A stretch of 64,000 nt of DNA from CAZIFG01 sp964539135 (GCA_964539135.1 CAZIFG010000004.1:1-64000), one strand, 5' to 3'. Shown: positions 45,316-54,562, numbered from the stretch's first letter. Translations and numbers: made by a program. Notes: a model not told the origin generated them from the letters alone.

Positions 45316-46569
45316 ATGCGATTTTCTAAATTATATTGCCCCACCTTAAAAGAAACCCCTAGAGATGCGGAGGTGGTCAGTCATCAGCTCATGATGCGTG
45401 CAGGGTTGGTCAGAAAAGTGGCCTCGGGTGTTTATACCTTATTGCCTTTAGGTCAAAAAATCATTAAGAAATTTGAAGCCATTGTTCGAAATGAAATGAA
45501 TAAGGCGGACGCTCAAGAAATTACAATGCCCATGGTTGTACCCTCCGAACTTTGGAAAGAAAGTGGGCGGTGGGATAAATATGGTAAGGAACTGTTGAGG
45601 ATAACAGACCGTCATGAACATGAATCATGTTTGGGGCCGACACACGAAGAAGTTGTAACAGATCTCATTCGTCATGAAGTAAAATCCTACAAACAATTGC
45701 CTTTAAATCTCTACCAAATTCAAACCAAGTTTAGAGATGAAATTCGACCTAGATTTGGACTCATGAGGGGTCGTGAATTCATCATGAAAGATGCCTATAG
45801 TTTTCACGCTACGGTAGAGGATTTAGAACGGGAATATCAGGTCATGATGAAAACCTATCATGCCATTTTTAAGGCCTGTGGGTTAAACGCCAAAAAAGTA
45901 GAAGCAGACAATGGCAGCATGGGAGGCAGTGGCTCTGCCGAGTTTATGATCACCGCAGACACGGGTGAAGATGAGATTTTTTATTGTCAAACCTGTGATT
46001 TTGCCGCCAATTATGAGCTCTATGAAGGGAAAGATAAAACAGCAGTAGTCTGTCCCAATTGTAAGACGCGCTTACTGACTCAAAGAGGCATTGAAGTGGG
46101 GCATATTTTTAAATTGGGAACTAGATATTCAGAGTCGATGAATGCCCAGTTTACAGATGAAGCAGGACAAATACGACCCATGGAAATGGGCTGCTATGGT
46201 ATAGGCATAGGCAGAACAGTGGCGGCCGCCATTGAGCAAAATCATGATGAGAAGGGCATTAAATGGCCTAAGGCATTGGCACCTTTTGACGCCGTGATTA
46301 TCATCAGCACGCTCAAAGATCCGGATATAGTAAAGGCAGCAGAAATGCTTTATACTACCTGTAAATCTCACACGATCGATGTTCTATTAGATGATAGAGA
46401 CAGCTCCTTAGGGGCTAAATTTAAAGATGCAGAACTGATAGGGATTCCCTATCAAATTGTGGTAGGCAAAACATGGAAAGAAACAAAGGCCTTTGAGCTT
46501 ATCAATCGAGTGAATGGTGAAAAACATACAGTTAAGTTAGAGGAACTGATGGGATGTTTGAGGACATAA
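45316..46569 (+). CDS. proS: proline-tRNA ligase, without editing insertion
   Basis: Charges tRNA-Pro. 417 aa against about 570 for the usual bacterial form. Class II core motifs are intact (GVYTLLPLGQKIIKK, CLGPTHEEVVTDL, FRDEIRPRFGLMRGREFIMKD given as positions 138-160, GIGIGRTVAAAIEQ). The YbaK-like editing insertion between motifs 2 and 3 is gone. At its usual place remain only CQTC and CPNC about 30 residues apart, a small zinc-ribbon-like bridge. So misformed Ala-tRNA-Pro must be cleared by a separate protein or tolerated. GGAG lies eight bases before the ATG. The small transglycosylase gene begins 1 bp after the stop. Confidence 0.93.
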   Translation: MRFSKLYCPTLKETPRDAEVVSHQLMMRAGLVRKVASGVYTLLPLGQKIIKKFEAIVRNEMNKADAQEITMPMVVPSELWKESGRWDKYGKELLRITDRHEHESCLGPTHEEVVTDLIRHEVKSYKQLPLNLYQIQTKFRDEIRPRFGLMRGREFIMKDAYSFHATVEDLEREYQVMMKTYHAIFKACGLNAKKVEADNGSMGGSGSAEFMITADTGEDEIFYCQTCDFAANYELYEGKDKTAVVCPNCKTRLLTQRGIEVGHIFKLGTRYSESMNAQFTDEAGQIRPMEMGCYGIGIGRTVAAAIEQNHDEKGIKWPKALAPFDAVIIISTLKDPDIVKAAEMLYTTCKSHTIDVLLDDRDSSLGAKFKDAELIGIPYQIVVGKTWKETKAFELINRVNGEKHTVKLEELMGCLRT

Positions 46570-46570
46570 A

Positions 46571-47374
46571 ATGAGGAAGCTAGGGCAATCTAAAATCGGG
46601 GTTTTGGCGTGCGTTCTGCTATGCAGTATGACGCGGTTTTCCTATGGCACGGTTGAAAAAGAATTTGTGCCTAAATCAATCATTCCAGATATTGAATTGT
46701 CTCGAAACATTGACCCTGTATTTGAATATGAGCACCGAGAAAAAGAAGATGTGTTTAATAAATTAGATGATCCCCATTTTAACCCCAAAGAAGTAGCGCC
46801 TAAAAAAACGGCGGCGAAGTCGGGAGAATATGGGTTTAACAAAGACAATTTTGATGAGAAGTTAGAGTTTAAAACCATTCTAAATTACATTAAGGACAAG
46901 TTTAAGAAAATCAACAATGAAGAAGCCGAAGAAATTTCAGAACATTTGGTCCAGTCTGGCAAGGAACATGAAATAGATCCAAAATTTGCAGCGGCATTGA
47001 TCGCCAGAGAGTCGGCTTTTAATAAAAATGCGGTGAGCCGAACTGGCGCAAAAGGCTTAGGGCAAATTAAAGATTTTAATTTTAAAGGCTTAAAGATTGT
47101 AGATCCCTTTAATATTAAAGAAAACGTTGCGGGTACAACTCAATATATCAAAGAAATGATGACCAATTGGGAGTCTGTAAAACAGGATACAAAACCCCCT
47201 AAGGTGGAAATTGAAAGCGAATTGGATCGTGTGAAGCTAGCCTTAGCCTCCTATTTTAAAGGATTTGGTGCGGTGAAACGGGAAGGGATGGATCCTGCAA
47301 GTAATAAATATGCAGATGATATTTTAAAATATTATAACGACATTGCGTCATACAAAGAAAAAAGCAGTCTTTAA
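46571..47374 (+). CDS. small SLT-domain lytic transglycosylase
   Basis: 267 aa. Hydrophobic signal segment (8-26), a charged linker (30-115), then a compact SLT domain with catalytic Glu147 in LIARESAFN, TGAKGLGQIK and a NVAGTTQYIKEMM block, ending in a YF-G-type helix. A peptidoglycan-cleaving enzyme of the periplasm, probably membrane-tethered or a secreted local remodeller. It starts 1 bp after proS and is likely co-transcribed. A second SLT enzyme (30.2 kb) is larger and TPR-armed. Confidence 0.8.
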   Translation: MRKLGQSKIGVLACVLLCSMTRFSYGTVEKEFVPKSIIPDIELSRNIDPVFEYEHREKEDVFNKLDDPHFNPKEVAPKKTAAKSGEYGFNKDNFDEKLEFKTILNYIKDKFKKINNEEAEEISEHLVQSGKEHEIDPKFAAALIARESAFNKNAVSRTGAKGLGQIKDFNFKGLKIVDPFNIKENVAGTTQYIKEMMTNWESVKQDTKPPKVEIESELDRVKLALASYFKGFGAVKREGMDPASNKYADDILKYYNDIASYKEKSSL

Positions 47375-47420
47375 ACACAGATAAAAAAAGTAAATGACTC
47401 TTGCGGCATTTTTTGTTTGC

Positions 47421-47436
47421 CTGTAGACTGTACAGT
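47421..47436. promoter_or_regulatory. palindrome upstream of rpsA
   Basis: GACTGTACAGTC (47426-47437 region) is a perfect 12-bp palindrome, overlapped by CTGTAGACTGTACAG. It sits about 45 bp before the rpsA start and may be an operator. It resembles a LexA-type CTGT/ACAG site but with a 7-base gap, not 8, so that identity is doubtful. Confidence 0.35.
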
Positions 47437-47481
47437 CAAAATACATATGAGACTTATTGTATCTTATAAGGAGGCGTGACC

Positions 47482-48873
47482 ATGTCAGAAGGCACCAAGA
47501 TAGGGGAATACAAAGAAAATGCTGAGTTTAACGCAGCAGTAACATTAAAACCAGAGACAGAAGGACTCAAAGCAACAAAGTTGGGAGAGCTTTCTGAATT
47601 TGAAAAAGGACTTCAAGAAGAAGACAATAACCCTAAAGGTAATGCCAACGAGAGACAGTCGAATGCAACGCCCCTTAAACTAGGGAAAGAGAAAAACGGG
47701 TCAGAAGATTTATCGTTTGAACAAGCCATGTCAGGGGGGCTTGCAGAATTTGAAGAGGATGAAATTGTAGAAGGAACAGTCCGAAGCATTGAAAAAGGCG
47801 GCGTTCTAATTGACATCAATTACAAATCCGACGGGTTTATTCTCAATAGCGAACTTTTAGATGACGAGGTTCTAAAACCTGGCGATAAGGTAAAAGTTCT
47901 GATTGAAAAATTAGAAACAAAAGAAGGCTATACCATTCTATCCAGAAAAAAAGCCATTGTAGAAGAAGCGTGGAATGAGCTTGTAGAGTGCAACAGATCC
48001 AAACAAACAGTGGCCATTAAAGTGGTTGGAAAAGTTCAAGGTGGATTGGTATCCGTTTACAAAGGCATTAAAGGATTTATTCCGGCGTCTCAAGCCTTGA
48101 AAGCAGAGTCCGATAAATTAGATGATTTCCTAGGACAAACCCTTCAAGTGGCGGTTCTCCAAGTAGATAGACGCAGACGAAAAGTGATTTTTTCTCATAA
48201 AATTGCCCAAAGCAAATTAAGCCGGCAAAATGCAGAAAAAACATTGGATTCATTAGAAATTGGCGAAACAAGAACGGGTAAAGTCACCAGCGTTAAAGAT
48301 TTTGGGGTGTTTGTAGATATTGGGGGCCTTGAAGGATTGGTTCACATTTCAGAGTTGTCATGGTCCAGAGTGAATCATCCCTCTGAGTATGTATCGCCTG
48401 GGGATGAAGTCAAAGTCTTTATTTTAGGGATTGATAAAGAAAACTCTAAAATTTCATTGGGCATGAAACAGCTGGAAGCCGATCCTTGGGTGAATGTATC
48501 TAATAAATACAAAGTAGGTCAATTGATTGAAGGCGAGATTACCAGGACCGCTGCCTTTGGCGCCTTTATTAAAATTGAGCAAAATTTAGAGGGACTCATT
48601 CATATTTCTGAACTTGCCAATGAGCATGTTGAAAAAGTAGAAGATGTTGTGAAGCCCAAACAAATTGTAACCGCGAGAATTATTAAATTGATTCCTGAGG
48701 AGCAAAAAATTGGCTTAAGCTTAAAGAGCAAACCAGAAGAAAAAGTGGTAGAGGCTCAACCTGCGCCTAAAAAGAAGTCCAACAGCAACATTATTGCGGA
48801 AGTGGGCGAAGATTCAAAACCAAACGGGATTAATATCAATTTCACACAGGTAGAAAGCGTAACTGCCAATTAA
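47482..48873 (+). CDS. rpsA: 30S ribosomal protein S1
   Basis: RNA-binding ribosomal protein that helps place mRNA on the 30S subunit. 463 aa with an acidic N-terminal tail (1-85) and four S1 domains (about 88-158, 172-245, 258-330, 345-415), fewer than the six of E. coli. GVFVDIGGLEGLVHISELS and AAFGAFIKIEQNLEGLIHISEL are the clear cores of domains three and four. The start is ATG 47482, seven bases after AAGGAGG; a GTG two codons earlier is too close to that site. Interesting beside the many predicted leaderless genes, which do not need S1-type recruitment. Confidence 0.9.
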   Translation: MSEGTKIGEYKENAEFNAAVTLKPETEGLKATKLGELSEFEKGLQEEDNNPKGNANERQSNATPLKLGKEKNGSEDLSFEQAMSGGLAEFEEDEIVEGTVRSIEKGGVLIDINYKSDGFILNSELLDDEVLKPGDKVKVLIEKLETKEGYTILSRKKAIVEEAWNELVECNRSKQTVAIKVVGKVQGGLVSVYKGIKGFIPASQALKAESDKLDDFLGQTLQVAVLQVDRRRRKVIFSHKIAQSKLSRQNAEKTLDSLEIGETRTGKVTSVKDFGVFVDIGGLEGLVHISELSWSRVNHPSEYVSPGDEVKVFILGIDKENSKISLGMKQLEADPWVNVSNKYKVGQLIEGEITRTAAFGAFIKIEQNLEGLIHISELANEHVEKVEDVVKPKQIVTARIIKLIPEEQKIGLSLKSKPEEKVVEAQPAPKKKSNSNIIAEVGEDSKPNGININFTQVESVTAN

Positions 48874-48888
48874 TTAAAGCGACACGAT

Positions 48889-50064
48889 ATGAATAAAAAG
48901 GGTTTTTTCGGGGAGTATGGGGGGCAATACGTCCCCGATACTCTTTTTCCCGCTTTAGAGCAGCTTGAACACGAATATAACGCCATTAAAAGTGATTCAG
49001 ACTTTCAGTCTGAGTTAAATCTTCTTTTAAAAGACTATGTAGGCCGTCCCAGTCCCTTATATTTAGCAAAAAATTTATCTTCAGTTTGTGGGGCAAAAGT
49101 GTACCTCAAACGAGAAGATTTAAACCACACTGGGGCGCATAAAATCAACAATACTTTGGGCCAAATTCTCCTGGCAAAGCGCATGGGGAAAACCCGCATT
49201 ATCGCGGAAACAGGCGCCGGACAGCATGGGGTAGCCACTGCAACGGTTTGTGCCTTGATGCAACTGAAATGCGTCATTTTCATGGGCTCAGAAGACATCA
49301 AGCGTCAGGCCTTAAATGTGTATAGAATGCAGCTTTTAGGCGCAGAAGTAAGGTCTGTAACCTCAGGATCTCAAACCTTAAAAGATGCAACTACAGAAGC
49401 CATTCGAGATTGGATGAGCAGTGTCGAATCCACCCATTATATTATTGGGTCTGTTTTAGGGCCACATCCCTACCCCACACTTGTAAGGGATTTTCAACGC
49501 ATAATCGGCGATGAGGCTAAGGCTCAAATTCTAGAAAAGGAAGGGCGTTTACCCACGCATGTCATCGCTTGTGTCGGCGGTGGATCCAATGCCATGGGCA
49601 TTTTTTATCCTTTCGTAGACGATAAATCGGTGACGTTTATAGCGGCAGAAGCCGGGGGTATAAGTTTAAAGGCAGGCGAGCACGCGGCCAGTTTAACGAA
49701 AGGGCGTCCCGGTGTCTTACATGGGTCCATGAATTACCTCATTCAAGACGATAAAGGGCAAGTGGGGCAAGTCCATTCGATTTCTGCAGGACTGGATTAC
49801 CCAGGTGTTAGCCCAGAACTCAGCCATTGGAAAGATTTAAATCGTTTGGAAACAGAAGCCATTTCCGATCAAGATGCCTTTTTAGCCTGTAAATGGGTGG
49901 CCCAAACGGAAGGCATTATTCCGGCTTTAGAAACATCCCATGCCTTTGCGGCCCTCAAAAAGAGAGCGTGGAACACGGACGATATCATCATTGTAAATGT
50001 ATCGGGCCGTGGGGATAAAGACATGGAAACCATTCGAAACAAGGAAAACGAATGGGCATCTTAA
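48889..50064 (+). CDS. trpB: tryptophan synthase beta chain
   Basis: Makes tryptophan from indole and serine. 391 aa, full length. FGEYGGQYVPDTL start, PLP Lys85 in HTGAHKINN, GAGQHGVATAT and the phosphate-binding GGGSNAMG are intact; this is the classic TrpB1. trpA overlaps the end by 13 nt and ispD follows, so trpB-trpA-ispD form one unit. It begins 15 bp after rpsA with no Shine-Dalgarno. Confidence 0.97.
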   Translation: MNKKGFFGEYGGQYVPDTLFPALEQLEHEYNAIKSDSDFQSELNLLLKDYVGRPSPLYLAKNLSSVCGAKVYLKREDLNHTGAHKINNTLGQILLAKRMGKTRIIAETGAGQHGVATATVCALMQLKCVIFMGSEDIKRQALNVYRMQLLGAEVRSVTSGSQTLKDATTEAIRDWMSSVESTHYIIGSVLGPHPYPTLVRDFQRIIGDEAKAQILEKEGRLPTHVIACVGGGSNAMGIFYPFVDDKSVTFIAAEAGGISLKAGEHAASLTKGRPGVLHGSMNYLIQDDKGQVGQVHSISAGLDYPGVSPELSHWKDLNRLETEAISDQDAFLACKWVAQTEGIIPALETSHAFAALKKRAWNTDDIIIVNVSGRGDKDMETIRNKENEWAS

Positions 50065-50837
50065 CATTAGAGGCTGTTTTAAAGAAAGGCAATAACCTTA
50101 TTCCGTATTATACCTTTGGGGACCCCAGTGTGGCGTCTACAGAAGCCATCATTCGAGAAAGCATTCAGAATGGGGCCGATGTCATTGAATTGGGCATTCC
50201 CTTTTCAGATCCCATTGCCGATGGCCCTGTGATTCAGGCCTCTCATCAGAGAGCGCTTAATAGTGGAGAATCCGTTTCGCTGGCGGCCGCCTTAGCACTC
50301 GTCCAAAAAATAAAAGCAGCATTTCAAACCCCTTTGATCCTGATGTCCGATGTTAACTTGGTGTATCAATTTGGCATCGATTCATTTTTTAAAGCGGCCA
50401 AAGAACATCAGTTAGATGGCATTATTATTCCGAATTTAAATGTAGAAGCAAGCGATGCCTATCAAAAGGCAGCAGCTGAAAACGACATTGCCTTGATTTT
50501 ATTGGTATCGCCCTTGTGCCTAGAAACCCGCATGCAAAAAATTGTAAAGGCAAGCACAGGGTTTGTGTATTTAATGGGCTCTGTAGGAACCACAGGAGAA
50601 CGGCATAGCGTGTCCAGTGCCTTGCCAGACTTAGCTCAAAAGATACGTGAAATCAAAGACATTCCGGTGGTCGTGGGTTTTGGCATCAGTCAACCCGATC
50701 AGTTAAAAGAAGTGTGTTCTTTCGCGAATGGCGGCATTGTGGGCAGCCATTTGGTTAAAGAGGTGGCGACAGCACAAGGCAGTATTGCGGAACTTGCGGC
50801 CAAAATAGGGGCCAGAATCAAGGCCTTTAAGTCATGA
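50052..50837 (+). CDS. trpA: tryptophan synthase alpha chain
   Basis: Cleaves indole-3-glycerol phosphate to indole, which passes to TrpB. 261 aa, normal length. Catalytic Glu46 (VIELGIPFSDP) and Asp57 (IADGP) are present, with GFVYLMGSVGTTG and VGFGIS phosphate-binding loops. IIIPNLNVE replaces the more common VPDLPxEE block, a slight divergence. Overlaps trpB by 13 nt and ispD by 4 nt. Confidence 0.95.
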   Translation: MGILTLEAVLKKGNNLIPYYTFGDPSVASTEAIIRESIQNGADVIELGIPFSDPIADGPVIQASHQRALNSGESVSLAAALALVQKIKAAFQTPLILMSDVNLVYQFGIDSFFKAAKEHQLDGIIIPNLNVEASDAYQKAAAENDIALILLVSPLCLETRMQKIVKASTGFVYLMGSVGTTGERHSVSSALPDLAQKIREIKDIPVVVGFGISQPDQLKEVCSFANGGIVGSHLVKEVATAQGSIAELAAKIGARIKAFKS

Positions 50838-51472
50838 TTTCTTTAATTGTGACGGCCGCCGGAAAAGGCACGCGATTTGGAAACCCTGAAGGAAAACTCT
50901 TTGTCAGTTATAAGGGAAAGCCTCTATTGCAGCATACTCTAGAGGCCTTTAAAGACATCCCCGACATTTCGGAGTGCCTCATTACAGGATATGCAGGACA
51001 GATTCAGGCTATTCAAGATCTCTTAACGCAGATGCAATTGCCAATCCCTACGCAGGTCATCGAAGGGGGAGAGTTGCGTGCCCAGTCTGTCCACAATGCA
51101 GTTAAACGCGCAACGCAGAATTGGGTACTTATTCATGATGGTGCGAGGCCCTTTGTGTCTGAACAGGTGATTCATAGGGTCTTAGCGGCTAAAGACACGG
51201 CAAAAGGGGTGATCCCCGGCATTCCAGAAACCGATACCATCAAATGGGTCAAAGACGGAGTTGTAGAGGCCAGTTTGGATCGCAGTCAGGTGATGCGTAT
51301 TCAAACGCCTCAGCTATTTGAGACCGCCACGCTTTTAGCGGGGTATGAAATAGACGGCTGGGAAGCCATGACAGATGAATCCATGAGTTTAGAAGAACTA
51401 GAAGTTCCTGTAAAAGTCGTCCTTGGAGACGCTAAAAACATCAAGGTTACATACCCTGAAGATTTAACCTAA
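50834..51472 (+). CDS. ispD: 2-C-methyl-D-erythritol 4-phosphate cytidylyltransferase
   Basis: Third step of the MEP pathway: CTP plus MEP to CDP-ME. 212 aa, slightly under the usual 230. AAGKGTRFG and the lysine in EGKLF form the CTP loop. IHDGARPFVS, TDTIKWV and the C-terminal DESMSLE / TYPEDL blocks fit. ATG lies in the trpA stop (ATGA). A full MITE begins 2 bp after its TAA. Confidence 0.92.
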   Translation: MISLIVTAAGKGTRFGNPEGKLFVSYKGKPLLQHTLEAFKDIPDISECLITGYAGQIQAIQDLLTQMQLPIPTQVIEGGELRAQSVHNAVKRATQNWVLIHDGARPFVSEQVIHRVLAAKDTAKGVIPGIPETDTIKWVKDGVVEASLDRSQVMRIQTPQLFETATLLAGYEIDGWEAMTDESMSLEELEVPVKVVLGDAKNIKVTYPEDLT

Positions 51473-51473
51473 T

Positions 51474-51618
51474 TTGGGACTGTTGTGAAATGCCCACGTT
51501 TGGATCATATGTAAGGTATTCCGAGTTCGAAAGCCCGGAGTTTATTGTAATAAATGAGGACTTGAGGACGAGGATAACACAGCAGATGACCAAAATAGGC
51601 GTTTTGCAACAGTCCCAA
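51474..51618. mobile_element. MITE, full copy 2
   Basis: 145 bp with ends TTGGGACTGTTG and CAACAGTCCCAA. ATT flanks both sides of the TGGG...CCCA core, a possible 3-bp target duplication. Close match to the copy at 6929-7072 over its full length; no coding capacity. It separates ispD from the DUF4116-like gene. Confidence 0.85.
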
Positions 51619-51686
51619 TTTAGGAAAGTAAGCGTTCAAAAATAACGATATTCCTCATAATCCCTCATAATAAGGACGGCTAAACC

Positions 51687-52271
51687 ATGTCATATCATAA
51701 AAAAATGATTGCAGCGAGAAAATCTACAAAATACAATGCCTTTATGACAACTTTTTGTCAGGCCATAGGCATAAAAACAGAAAAGGCTAAAGGCGATTTG
51801 CATGACAATTTATCGATAGTGGTACAGATTATGCTAAAAGTACCGGAGTACACAGGGGCTTCCGAGCGTGTCAAAAGATTATTAACGCCTGGGAATCTGG
51901 ATGTCAGTCTGGAGTCAGAGCGCATTGATATGAAATGGCTGGCAGGAAGATGGGTAAAACAGGATGGCATGAACTTAAAAAACGTATCGGATCATCTCCA
52001 AAATAATTTTGAAATTGTAATGTGGGCATTAGATCAAAATCCCAAAAGTTTTCAGTATGCATCTCAACGTTTGAGGGATTCAGGCAATGTAGCCAGTAAA
52101 GCCGTTCGTTTAGATGGCCTAAATTTAAAATGGGTGGGCGAATACTGTAAAAAAAGTGAGCACATTATTGTAGCGGCACTCCAGCAAAATCCAGAAAGTA
52201 AGGCCTTCATTTTAGAAGAGATGAAAAAAAATAAAACAGTTAAAGAGGCGCTAAAGAGGTTAATTAGTTAA
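51687..52271 (+). CDS. DUF4116-like repeat protein
   Basis: 194 aa. Two to three units of about 48 residues repeat the pattern of a helix beginning with EIVMWALDQNPKSFQYASQ, then DGLNLKWVGEYCKKSEHI; the phrases 'ALxQNPxxFxYAS' and 'DGxNLKxV' resemble DUF4116 repeats, which are abundant in some amoeba- and protist-associated bacteria. The function is unknown, probably protein binding. AAGGA is eight bases before the ATG, and the 3' end overlaps rpoN by 12 nt, tail to tail. A MITE lies just upstream. Confidence 0.6.
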   Translation: MSYHKKMIAARKSTKYNAFMTTFCQAIGIKTEKAKGDLHDNLSIVVQIMLKVPEYTGASERVKRLLTPGNLDVSLESERIDMKWLAGRWVKQDGMNLKNVSDHLQNNFEIVMWALDQNPKSFQYASQRLRDSGNVASKAVRLDGLNLKWVGEYCKKSEHIIVAALQQNPESKAFILEEMKKNKTVKEALKRLIS

Positions 52272-53555
52272 AGCATGCTTTCTATACTTACACACTGTCC
52301 GTCTGGCAATGGGAATACCCAGGTCCTGAAGTTTTTGGGCGAGTTGGGCGTCACTATCCTGAGGAAATTGGGCTGCAAGTTCCTGAACATAACGGGTAAA
52401 AACAGCCTGGGTATGCCCAAAATAATTTCGAGGACATAAGGCACTGAGTGGCAAAACGCCAAAGGGCGTGCGAATATATTTGGCATGCACCAAACGCGAA
52501 ATCGTAGAGGCTGAGACCTCCAGGTCAGCAGCGATGTCTTTCTGTAAAAGAGGCACTAAAAAATCGGGCCCTTTAGATAAAAACAAGGTCTGTTTAGCGG
52601 CCAAATAGTGGCCAAAGCGTTCCAATAAAGCCCCTCGTTTTTGAAGCGTTTCTATCCAAAGTTGAGCCTTATCCTGTTGAGCACGTAAAAAAGTGCGAGC
52701 GGCTTCATCCAAAGCGGGATCCTTCAGAATAGCCTCGTAATCGGAAGACAGTTTAATCTGTGGGCCCTGAGACACTTCCAAACATCGAATTTTGGGCTGG
52801 TTGCCCTCAACATAAACCTCAAAAGAAGGCGTAATCGGTGTGGCGGTCGCAGCAGACGAAAAGGCAGCTCCGGGGTAAGGGGTCAGATTTTCTTTTAAAT
52901 AGAGTAGGAGGCCCTCAACGGCTTCTTCAGATAAGCCATAATCTGATTCAAAAAGCGTAAAATTTTCAGCAGCCAAGGCCTCCAAATCATCTCGAACAAC
53001 GTCTGTTAAGAGGGCTTTAAATTCAGGATCTTGATGCTCATGTCTGTCAATTTGAAGCAAGAGACATTCTTTTAAGGTTCTAGCGCCTACCCCTTCAGGT
53101 TCCAAGCTTTGAACAATCGTTAAATAATCGCCAATCTTTCGAGGGGAAATCTTAAATTTCTCGGCTAAAGCGTCTCGAATCGCAGGATAATCGGGTAAAT
53201 AGCCTCTAGAGTCCAGATGCTCAATGAGGGTCGTGCAACAGGCATATGCAGTTGCCTCCAAAGAGAGGAGATTCAGTTGCGCCATTAAATGGTCATAAAG
53301 AGAGACCGTCTGCACGTCTTCAGCAAGCGCGGCAACATCTGCAGAAGATGGGGATGAAGTTAAAGAAGCGGAAGAGAGTGTGGCAGGTAAAAACGGCCGC
53401 TCCAGTTCTAAAAAAACATTATCAGAAACAAGATCTTCGATGTCATGAATCAATTGGCCATAGGGAAGCTGTAGGGTTTTGAGTGCCTGAATAAGCTTGG
53501 GGCTGAGCCGCTGTTTCAAAGAAAGGGTTTGTGTCGGGGTAAGGTGAAGGTTCAT
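52260..53555 (-). CDS. rpoN: RNA polymerase sigma-54 factor
   Basis: Alternative sigma factor that needs AAA+ activators. 431 aa. Region I Gln/Leu-rich start (HLTPTQTLSLKQRLSPKLIQ, 4-23) is followed by a short acidic linker, the core-binding region, the helix-turn-helix (ADLEVSASTISRLVHAKYI) and the RpoN box ARRTVCKYR (C-terminal), one residue off the usual ARRTVAKYR. No activator or -24/-12 promoter is evident in the window. It begins 5 bp after tsaD and is co-transcribed with it. Confidence 0.94.
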   Translation of the reverse strand: MNLHLTPTQTLSLKQRLSPKLIQALKTLQLPYGQLIHDIEDLVSDNVFLELERPFLPATLSSASLTSSPSSADVAALAEDVQTVSLYDHLMAQLNLLSLEATAYACCTTLIEHLDSRGYLPDYPAIRDALAEKFKISPRKIGDYLTIVQSLEPEGVGARTLKECLLLQIDRHEHQDPEFKALLTDVVRDDLEALAAENFTLFESDYGLSEEAVEGLLLYLKENLTPYPGAAFSSAATATPITPSFEVYVEGNQPKIRCLEVSQGPQIKLSSDYEAILKDPALDEAARTFLRAQQDKAQLWIETLQKRGALLERFGHYLAAKQTLFLSKGPDFLVPLLQKDIAADLEVSASTISRLVHAKYIRTPFGVLPLSALCPRNYFGHTQAVFTRYVQELAAQFPQDSDAQLAQKLQDLGIPIARRTVCKYRKHALTN

Positions 53556-53560
53556 CCCAT

Positions 53561-54562
53561 TTAATCCGGAATGGCCAAATAAGGCGTAGCTGTAATGGTT
53601 TTGGGATCTGGACAGCGTCCCGCTTGGTAGGAAAAATAAGCCGCCGCACCAATCATGCCAGCATTATCGGTACACAGAGACGCTGGGGCAACTGATAAGG
53701 CAATGCCGGTCGCAGCACATCGGTCTTGAAAGGCTTGAACCAAGGTTCGGTTGGCCGTGACACCACCACACAGAGATAGAGAGGAGATGTCGTAGTGTTC
53801 ACAAGCCGAAAGGGCCTTGGCGGTGAGTGTATCAATAACAGCCGCCTGAAAGCTTGCCGCAAGATCTGCTATGGGAAGGGCATTAGGATCCAGCGCCTTA
53901 ACCTGCTGAAGCACAGCCGTTTTAAGGCCTGAAAAGCTAAAATCCAGGCCTTTGCCTTTAAGGGCTCTCGGAAAATGAAAGGCCTTAGGATTTCCAGTCT
54001 GGGCCGCCCTCTCAATATGAGGCCCCCCTGGATATCCAAATCCCAAGAGTCGGGCCACTTTATCAAAGGCTTCACCGGCAGCATCGTCGCGGGTTTCGCT
54101 GAGAAGTTCAAAGGTCATAGGCGCTGGGATTTTGACAAGAGCGGTGTGGCCGCCAGAGGCAATGAGAGAAATAAAGGGGAAAGCGGGGGGTGTTTCGGTT
54201 AAAAAAAGCGCATAAATATGACCTTGCATATGATTGACCCCAATAAGGGGTACATTTAAAACAGTAGACAAGGTTTTGGCAACAGCAAGTCCAACCAACA
54301 AGGAACCTTCAAGTCCAGGTCCGTATGTAACGCCAATGGCATCTATATCTTGAAGAGTAATGCCGGCGTCTTTTAAAACATGATCCATCAAGTCATGGAT
54401 GATTTCCGTATGCATGCGTGAGGCGAGTTCCGGAACGATGCCGCCATATTCTGCATGGGTTTTAACTTGAGACGACAAAATGCTCGAAAGCAGGCGTATG
54501 CCATCTTCAACAATGGCAATTCCTGTATCATCGCAGGACGTTTCAATCGCTAAAATTTTCAT
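53561..54562 (-). CDS. tsaD: tRNA threonylcarbamoyladenosine transferase TsaD
   Basis: Transfers the threonylcarbamoyl group to A37 of ANN-decoding tRNAs with TsaB/E. 333 aa. LAIETSCDDTG start, the metal-binding HMQGH, IASGGHTALV, DFSFSGLKTAV and SLCGGVTANRTL are intact. The start ATG 54562 fits the family; a longer frame to 54682 is an extension through the promoter region. An extended -10 TGCTACACT ends six bases before the ATG, so initiation is probably leaderless. Divergent from topA; rpoN follows. Confidence 0.95.
   Translation of the reverse strand: MKILAIETSCDDTGIAIVEDGIRLLSSILSSQVKTHAEYGGIVPELASRMHTEIIHDLMDHVLKDAGITLQDIDAIGVTYGPGLEGSLLVGLAVAKTLSTVLNVPLIGVNHMQGHIYALFLTETPPAFPFISLIASGGHTALVKIPAPMTFELLSETRDDAAGEAFDKVARLLGFGYPGGPHIERAAQTGNPKAFHFPRALKGKGLDFSFSGLKTAVLQQVKALDPNALPIADLAASFQAAVIDTLTAKALSACEHYDISSLSLCGGVTANRTLVQAFQDRCAATGIALSVAPASLCTDNAGMIGAAAYFSYQAGRCPDPKTITATPYLAIPD

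Noticed and set aside
47421..47436. LexA box upstream of rpsA
   Set aside because: The gap between CTGT and ACAG is seven, not eight, and rpsA is not an SOS gene; kept only as a palindrome.
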